From the NCBI GenBank assembly GCA_902475025.1, contig CABRXX010000003.1, forward strand, positions 25,837-89,836: a stretch of DNA of 64,000 bases, read 5' to 3'. Every line of letters begins with the position of its first letter. The stretch's first letter is position 1. The position numbers and the translations under genes are program-made. Positions 59,674 through 64,000 of this stretch are shown here, piece after piece. A model generated the notes under the pieces. The model did no database searches, was not told the origin of the DNA, and worked only from the letters and a program-made list of their open reading frames with translations. Origin of the DNA: Merdiplasma sp905207905. Lineage in GTDB: Bacteria; Bacillota; Clostridia; Lachnospirales; Lachnospiraceae.

Positions 59674-61439
59674 ATTCTATTCGACAGGATGAACAGCAGA
59701 TTCATATGTCTAAAAAGACAATACTGGTGCGGCTGTACAGCTATATGACCGTGTACAAAAAGGAACTTTTGGCGTTGGGCGGTCTGATGGCAGTGACAGT
59801 GGCCATTTCTTTGATTTCGCCGCTGTTTATTGAGCGGGCAGTGGACGTCCATGTGGCAGGGAGGGACGTGAAGGGACTCCTGTTTTTGGGCGCAGCGGCT
59901 TTTTTCTGCTATCTGGTATTTATGGCAGGAACCAGGCTGCGGATGCTTTTCATGGCCAGAATTACCAATCAGGTGCTGAAAACCATACGGGAGGAACTTT
60001 ACGCCCATATTCAGACCCTGAGCTTTGATTTTTTTGACAGCCGGCCTACGGGAAAGATCCTGGCAAGAGTGATCGGAGATGTGGACTCTCTAAAAGAAAT
60101 GCTCTCGGACAGCATCACTCAGCTGATACCGGAGTTTATTACTGTTGTGGGTGTGGCGATGATCATGGTGGCTAAAAATGCGCAGCTGGCTTTGGCGGCC
60201 CTGATCACCCTGCCCTTTCTGGCAGCTGGAATGTTTCTGATCATGACAGTGTCCCACAGACGGTGGCAGTCATACCGGAGAAAAACCTCCAACCTGAATG
60301 CCTTTATCCATGAGGATATGTCGGGGATCCGCGTGATTCAGAGCTTTGCGGCTGAGGAGGAGACAAAGAAGGATTTTTATCAGCTCTCCCAGGAGACCAG
60401 GGATTCCTACATTCATGCGGTTCGTCTGGCAGACTGTTTTGGACCGTTGGTAGATCTGACCTGGGGGGTGGGAGGATTTCTGCTCTATTATATTGGAATC
60501 CAGGTGGTAGGCGTAGAGAACGTGGGAGTAGGCACCTTCCTGGCCTTTTCCACCTATCTGGGAATGTTTTGGAATCCTATCCGCAATCTGGCCAGCTTTT
60601 ATAATAAGCTGGTGACCAATCTTTCCGCTGCGGAGCGGATCTTTGATATCATGGATACGCCTGCCAAGATCACAGACCGGCAGGATGCCAGACCTCTGCC
60701 TCCTATAAAAGGAGCGGTAGAGTTTAGGAATGTGACTTTTTCCTACCTGGATGAGCCGGAGAAAAGAGTGCTGGAACATGTGAGCTTTCGAGTCGAGCCG
60801 GGGCAGACCATCGCGCTGGTAGGGCCTACGGGAGCGGGTAAAACCACGATTGTCAATTTGATCAGCCGGTTTTATGATGTGCAGCAGGGAAAGATTTATA
60901 TTGATGATTATGAAATCCGGGATGTGACTATGAAGAGCCTGCGGCAGCAGATGGGGGTGATGACCCAGGACAATTTCCTGTTTACGGGAACCATTCGTGA
61001 GAACATCTGCTACGGCAGGCCGGAGGCTTCGGAGGAGGAGATGGTGGAGGCGGCCAAAGCGGTGAATGCCCATGAGTTTATTGTGAAGCTGGAAAATGGA
61101 TATGATACCAGAATTAGTGAGCGTGGAGCCCAGTTGTCCGTAGGACAGAGGCAGCTTCTGGCCTTTGCCCGCACCATGATCTCAGATCCCAGAATCCTGA
61201 TTTTGGATGAAGCCACCTCCAGCATTGATACTCATACAGAGCTTCTGGTGCAGGAGGGGATACGAAAACTTCTGGAAAACCGCACTTCCTTTGTGGTAGC
61301 CCACCGTCTTTCCACTATCCGGAATGCAGACCGGATTTTTGTCATCGACAACCGGGGAATTTTGGAGGACGGCAGCCATGAGGAGCTGATGGAAAAGAAA
61401 GGGGCCTATTACCAGCTTTACGAAAGCCAGTTTTCCTGA
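59664..61439 (+). CDS. Heterodimeric ABC exporter, subunit 2
   Basis: 591 aa, exporter plus ATPase. Walker A GPTGAGKTT, Walker B ILILDEATSSID with the catalytic Glu, switch VVAHRLSTI. The signature is LSVGQRQLLAFART, with Val replacing the second Gly of LSGGQ. Together with subunit 1 this gives one canonical and one degenerate ATP site, the rule for heterodimeric exporters such as BmrCD and TM287/288. The substrate (drug, lipid or peptide) is unknown. Convergent with the deacetylase gene, 10 bases away, without a clear terminator. Confidence 0.93.
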   Translation: MSVNSIRQDEQQIHMSKKTILVRLYSYMTVYKKELLALGGLMAVTVAISLISPLFIERAVDVHVAGRDVKGLLFLGAAAFFCYLVFMAGTRLRMLFMARITNQVLKTIREELYAHIQTLSFDFFDSRPTGKILARVIGDVDSLKEMLSDSITQLIPEFITVVGVAMIMVAKNAQLALAALITLPFLAAGMFLIMTVSHRRWQSYRRKTSNLNAFIHEDMSGIRVIQSFAAEEETKKDFYQLSQETRDSYIHAVRLADCFGPLVDLTWGVGGFLLYYIGIQVVGVENVGVGTFLAFSTYLGMFWNPIRNLASFYNKLVTNLSAAERIFDIMDTPAKITDRQDARPLPPIKGAVEFRNVTFSYLDEPEKRVLEHVSFRVEPGQTIALVGPTGAGKTTIVNLISRFYDVQQGKIYIDDYEIRDVTMKSLRQQMGVMTQDNFLFTGTIRENICYGRPEASEEEMVEAAKAVNAHEFIVKLENGYDTRISERGAQLSVGQRQLLAFARTMISDPRILILDEATSSIDTHTELLVQEGIRKLLENRTSFVVAHRLSTIRNADRIFVIDNRGILEDGSHEELMEKKGAYYQLYESQFS

Positions 61440-61449
61440 AGGGAGTCAG

Positions 61450-62253
61450 CTATACCTGGTTTGGAATCTGACGTCCCTCATGGTTCATGGTGTAGTTGTC
61501 CCGGTAAACCAGCTGGGAGATGGGCACCAGCTCATAGCCCTGCTGCTGCAACCCTGTGATTACAGCCTCCAGGGCCTGGGCAGTGTACTTGGCTCCATTG
61601 TGCATGAGAATGATGGAGCCGTTGCCCAGATGCTTGTGGCAGGTGACGGTCTGGATAATAGAAGCTACGCCGTAGTCCTTCCAGTCCAGGGAGTCTACGT
61701 CCCACTGAATCGGCAGATAGCCGCAGGATTTGGCAGTCTGCACCAGAAGATTATTGTAATCTCCGTAGGGAGGACGGAACAGATTCATATCAACTCCTGT
61801 CAGGGACTTACCTTTTTCATGTACCTTCATCAGCTCTTCTTTCTGCTGGCTGGCAGATAATTGGCTCATATTTTTGTGATTTTCGCTGTGATTGCCCAGG
61901 TCATGCCCGGCAGCAGCGATTTTTTTTACATCCTCAGGGTAGGATTCCACCCAACCACCGGTCATAAAAAAGGTGACTTTGACATTGTGGGCTGCCAGAA
62001 TATTCAGTATGGTATCCGTATCTTCGTTACCCCAGGCAGCGTCAAAGGAGAGGGCTACCTGGGGTTTGTTGGTCTGAACGCAGTATACAGGCAGCTCCTT
62101 TTGGGACTGCATATTGCTGACTGCCACGATCTGGTCTTTGGTGTAGGCGGAGCCTGCCAGAAACAGCAGGGCGCACAGGACCACCACCCCGGCGCCTCTT
62201 AAGCAGCCCAGGGCGGTGTCAGAGGGCACACGAAGGATTTTTCGCTTTTTCAT
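61450..62253 (-). CDS. Polysaccharide deacetylase, PdaB-like
   Basis: 267 aa. A membrane helix (about 18-36) precedes an extracytoplasmic NodB domain. Motif 1 is LSFDAAWGN, motif 2 GNHSENHKNM (metal His pair), motif 3 RPPYGDYN, motif 4 WDVDSLDW and motif 5 ILMHN. Motif 1 has Ala where most deacetylases have the second, metal-binding Asp; PdaB of Bacillus also departs from the usual TFDD there. PdaB acts in spore formation. AAAGGAG precedes the ATG on the minus strand. Confidence 0.9.
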   Translation of the reverse strand: MKKRKILRVPSDTALGCLRGAGVVVLCALLFLAGSAYTKDQIVAVSNMQSQKELPVYCVQTNKPQVALSFDAAWGNEDTDTILNILAAHNVKVTFFMTGGWVESYPEDVKKIAAAGHDLGNHSENHKNMSQLSASQQKEELMKVHEKGKSLTGVDMNLFRPPYGDYNNLLVQTAKSCGYLPIQWDVDSLDWKDYGVASIIQTVTCHKHLGNGSIILMHNGAKYTAQALEAVITGLQQQGYELVPISQLVYRDNYTMNHEGRQIPNQV

Positions 62254-62509
62254 TTCGTTGTCTCCTTTAAAAATACTTTCCTATTTAGCAGTATATGAGC
62301 CGGAGAAAGGGATCTTTCGTTGAACAGGAAAAAGATGGAGACAAAATTTTAATAGATTTCCACTGTAAATTTTATCTCTATCCCTTGTATGGAATATATG
62401 AGCAAGAAATTGTGGTATTTGTATTTCAAAAAATAAGGGAAGAGGGGATCACAGTACATAAATAAAATTTATTATAAAGATTTGGAACAGTCCTGTTCGC
62501 AGACTAACT

Positions 62510-62559
62510 AAAACGGAGTGCGGCAAAATCCAAACTTGATTTTACCGCACCCCGTTTTT
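62510..62559. terminator. Terminator between the deacetylase leader and the secreted protein gene
   Basis: An 18-bp stem with two mismatches (AAACGG-AGTGCGG arms) flanked by A4 and T5. On the minus strand it ends the DUF6612-like transcript. The rest of 62254-62509 is AT-rich with no gene seen. Confidence 0.8.
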
Positions 62560-62614
62560 ATCGAAACATTCAAACTATATTTTTCAGCTCTGTCTTACCA
62601 AAGCTGGCAACGTC

Positions 62615-63631
62615 TTACTGCTCCACAGTATCCTCAGCTGCGCTCATCAGATCCTCGCCAAGCTCTGCCAGGTTGGCCACATCATCACCGTCACTGTTTT
62701 CCTTGGCAGCCAATGCTTCCTCAGGAACTGTGAAATCCACATCAGCGCTGTAGTCATAGACAGCTTCTATGTAAGCGTTAGAGATATTCATGGACAGTTC
62801 CGGCAGGATCATGTTGCCGTCCTCATCGGTGTCAGCCATGCTGTAAGAGAGGATGCTGGAAAGGGCGGTGAGATCACTGCCGTCCATATCCATGCGCATT
62901 TTAGCCAGCTGATAGGTCTCTGCGTTAATGTCAAATTCCATGTTGAACTGGAAACCGGACAGTACCATGCTAACCAGGGACATAGTCGCTTCATCTACCG
63001 TTTCTCCTGCGGCAGCCATCGCTTCCGTGATCATAGGCTCCAAGTCAGAGTAGGTGATGTTTAAAAGAAGCTGATAGCAGGAAACGCCGTTTACGTCCAC
63101 AGCCTCTTCGCCCAAGGTGAAAGTACCGGGCAGGGCGGACAGATCGAAGGTATTTCCGTTCATCATCTCCATGATCTGATCAAACTGAGCCTTCAGCTGA
63201 TCTCCGGGAAGGGCAGCGTACTCCCAGTCTTCTCCGGTGACCTTTGCAAAGGTGTCCAGCCCGCCTTCCTCATTGGGAACTACGTAGACGCTCATATCCA
63301 TCTGTTCCTGTTCTTCCATAGCATTTACGCTCATGTTTCCTTCTAACTTTGCAGAGAGAGTGGAGGGATCGGAAGAATCCGTGATCTGGGTAGCTCCTGT
63401 AAGATCCGCTACAATGCCCATAGAAAGATCCTGGCTTTCTCCGGAGGGAAGGGCTGCGGACATGTCAAAGCCGAAATTCATGTCCATATCAATAGCAGCC
63501 TGTGTCAGGCTTGTGGAGGCCTCTGCGTATTTTTCCAGAATCTCCTCCGGAGTGGCAGCGCTGTCAAAACCTGTCAGCATCATGGAGGATGCGCCGAGAA
63601 CCAGTGCAGAAAGCAATAAAGATTTTTTCAT
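62615..63631 (-). CDS. Secreted DUF6612-like protein with a broken lipobox
   Basis: 338 aa. Signal peptide MKKSLLLSALVLGASSMMLTG is followed by Phe where a lipoprotein would have Cys (LTGF instead of LTGC). The mature part starts ATPEEILEKYAEA and is rich in Met, Asp and beta-strand patterns (IDMDMNFGFDMS, GNMSVNAMEEQEQMDMS), like DUF6612/LolA-type lipid-carrier-like lipoproteins. The family call is tentative. The acidic C-terminus is unstructured. AAGGAG on the minus strand precedes two possible ATGs; the second (63631) has the better spacing. Confidence 0.75.
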   Translation of the reverse strand: MKKSLLLSALVLGASSMMLTGFDSAATPEEILEKYAEASTSLTQAAIDMDMNFGFDMSAALPSGESQDLSMGIVADLTGATQITDSSDPSTLSAKLEGNMSVNAMEEQEQMDMSVYVVPNEEGGLDTFAKVTGEDWEYAALPGDQLKAQFDQIMEMMNGNTFDLSALPGTFTLGEEAVDVNGVSCYQLLLNITYSDLEPMITEAMAAAGETVDEATMSLVSMVLSGFQFNMEFDINAETYQLAKMRMDMDGSDLTALSSILSYSMADTDEDGNMILPELSMNISNAYIEAVYDYSADVDFTVPEEALAAKENSDGDDVANLAELGEDLMSAAEDTVEQ

Positions 63632-63674
63632 AAGCATAATCTCCTTGTAAAATATTTTGATTTTTGATAGCACA

Positions 63675-63703
63675 AGTATACTACGAACGGGAAAATGTGT
63701 CTA
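63675..63703 (-). promoter_or_regulatory. Promoter of the DUF6612-like gene
   Basis: On the minus strand: TAGACA, 17-base spacer, TATACT. Confidence 0.7.
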
Positions 63704-63788
63704 TGATTTCTTTTGTTTTCCATGGAAAAATTTGTACTGAAAAAACCCATGCTTCAAGAAGCGTGACGAATCTTGCGAAAAAATTTAC

Positions 63789-63816
63789 TTGAATCTTAAG
63801 GCGGTTATATTATAAT
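63789..63816 (+). promoter_or_regulatory. Promoter of folC
   Basis: TTGAAT, 16-base spacer, TATAAT. About 80 bases before the folC start; divergent from the DUF6612-like promoter. A GCTTC/GAAGC hairpin lies between the two promoters near 63752. Confidence 0.7.
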
Positions 63817-63894
63817 AAGGACTTAGGAGCAGAAAAGATTACGGTTCAAGCCGTTTTCGGCGATGCAGAAAACAATACGAAGAAGGATAAGAAA

Positions 63895-64000
63895 TTGAAT
63901 TACGAAGAAGCAGTCAATTATATAGCGGAAGTGCCCAAGTTTACAAAGAAAAACAAACCGGAAAACACGGTGGAGCTTTTAAGACGGCTGGGGCATCCGG
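63895..64000 (+). CDS. folC: Folylpolyglutamate/dihydrofolate synthase (3' partial)
   Basis: Only the first 35 codons are inside the window. They read NYEEAVNYIAEVP, then KFTKKNKPENTVELL and RRLGHP, the family N-terminus found in Clostridia. The start is probably TTG 63895, with AGAAGGAT upstream; the frame is open further left, so an earlier start is possible. FolC adds glutamate to folates. The Mur-ligase-like ATP domain lies outside the window. Confidence 0.75.
   Translation, partial: MNYEEAVNYIAEVPKFTKKNKPENTVELLRRLGHP

Noticed and set aside
62254..62400. Sporulation sigma-E/G promoter for the PdaB-like gene (CATATACT on the minus strand)
   Set aside because: The -10-like element is suggestive, but no matching -35 element is at the right distance.

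Overview
The window looks like a chromosomal segment of a Gram-positive gut Clostridium relative, most likely family Lachnospiraceae. The evidence is the order rlmN - PP2C phosphatase - PASTA kinase - rsgA - rpe - thiN, the cdaA-cdaR pair, strong AGGAGG-type ribosome binding sites, frequent TTG/GTG starts, intrinsic terminators, and a sporulation-type (PdaB-like) deacetylase. The genus cannot be fixed by reading alone. No rRNA, tRNA, CRISPR array, transposase or phage gene was found.

Layout. (1) 1-16685: housekeeping genes. These are a translation-quality and Ser/Thr-signalling operon (rlmN to thiN), then ychF, lgt, an orphan mreB-like gene, recD2 and comF, then a cyclic-di-AMP block (two membrane proteins, cdaA, cdaR) and an HPr-like gene. 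(2) 16686-23076: an accessory locus bounded by terminators and by copies of a TCCTATGAAAC repeat. It encodes a CsoR-type metal sensor, a cut-down ferredoxin-family protein, a methyltransferase, a flavodoxin, a FecCD/BtuCD-type importer (permease, ATPase, binding protein) and an FmdE-family protein. I read it as a metal or metal-chelate uptake system of unknown substrate. (3) 23115-24569 (minus): an L,D-transpeptidase with many cell-wall-binding repeats. (4) 24676-49437: about 25 kb of surface-glycan genes, all on the plus strand. They encode two initiating sugar-phosphate transferases, a Wzm/Wzt exporter whose ATPase has a C-terminal extension, a methyltransferase-kinase fusion resembling a chain terminator, many glycosyltransferases (several of rhamnosyltransferase type), an epimerase, a GT-C-like membrane protein, an ATP-grasp fusion, a split SMR/ArnEF-like flippase, an RffA/WecE aminotransferase and an LCP ligase with a Gly/Tyr/Gln repeat domain. 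(5) 49492-53915: HtrA protease, a divergent ClpX, the housekeeping sigma factor and a small downstream gene. (6) 54064-64000: a purine permease under a guanine-type riboswitch, glmS, a heterodimeric ABC exporter, a PdaB-like deacetylase, a secreted DUF6612-like protein and the start of folC.

How the genes fit together. The glycan block can be read as: priming on undecaprenyl phosphate, chain growth by rhamnosyl- and other transferases, capping by the methyltransferase-kinase, export by Wzm/Wzt, optional decoration from lipid-linked sugars moved by the split flippase, and attachment to peptidoglycan by the LCP protein. The aminotransferase would supply a 4-amino-4,6-dideoxy sugar. No acetyltransferase for it is present, and the ATP-grasp enzyme is a candidate to modify the free amine. 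Genes for dTDP-rhamnose or dTDP-4-keto-6-deoxyglucose synthesis are not in the window.

Most notable observations: the metal-uptake locus, the WbdD-like methyltransferase-kinase, the prion-like repeat domain on the LCP ligase, the ATP-grasp protein ending in what looks like a fragment of a PLP enzyme, a ClpX without its RKH loop, and a purine riboswitch with an altered core. All functions are inferred from motifs and context; no database search was possible.
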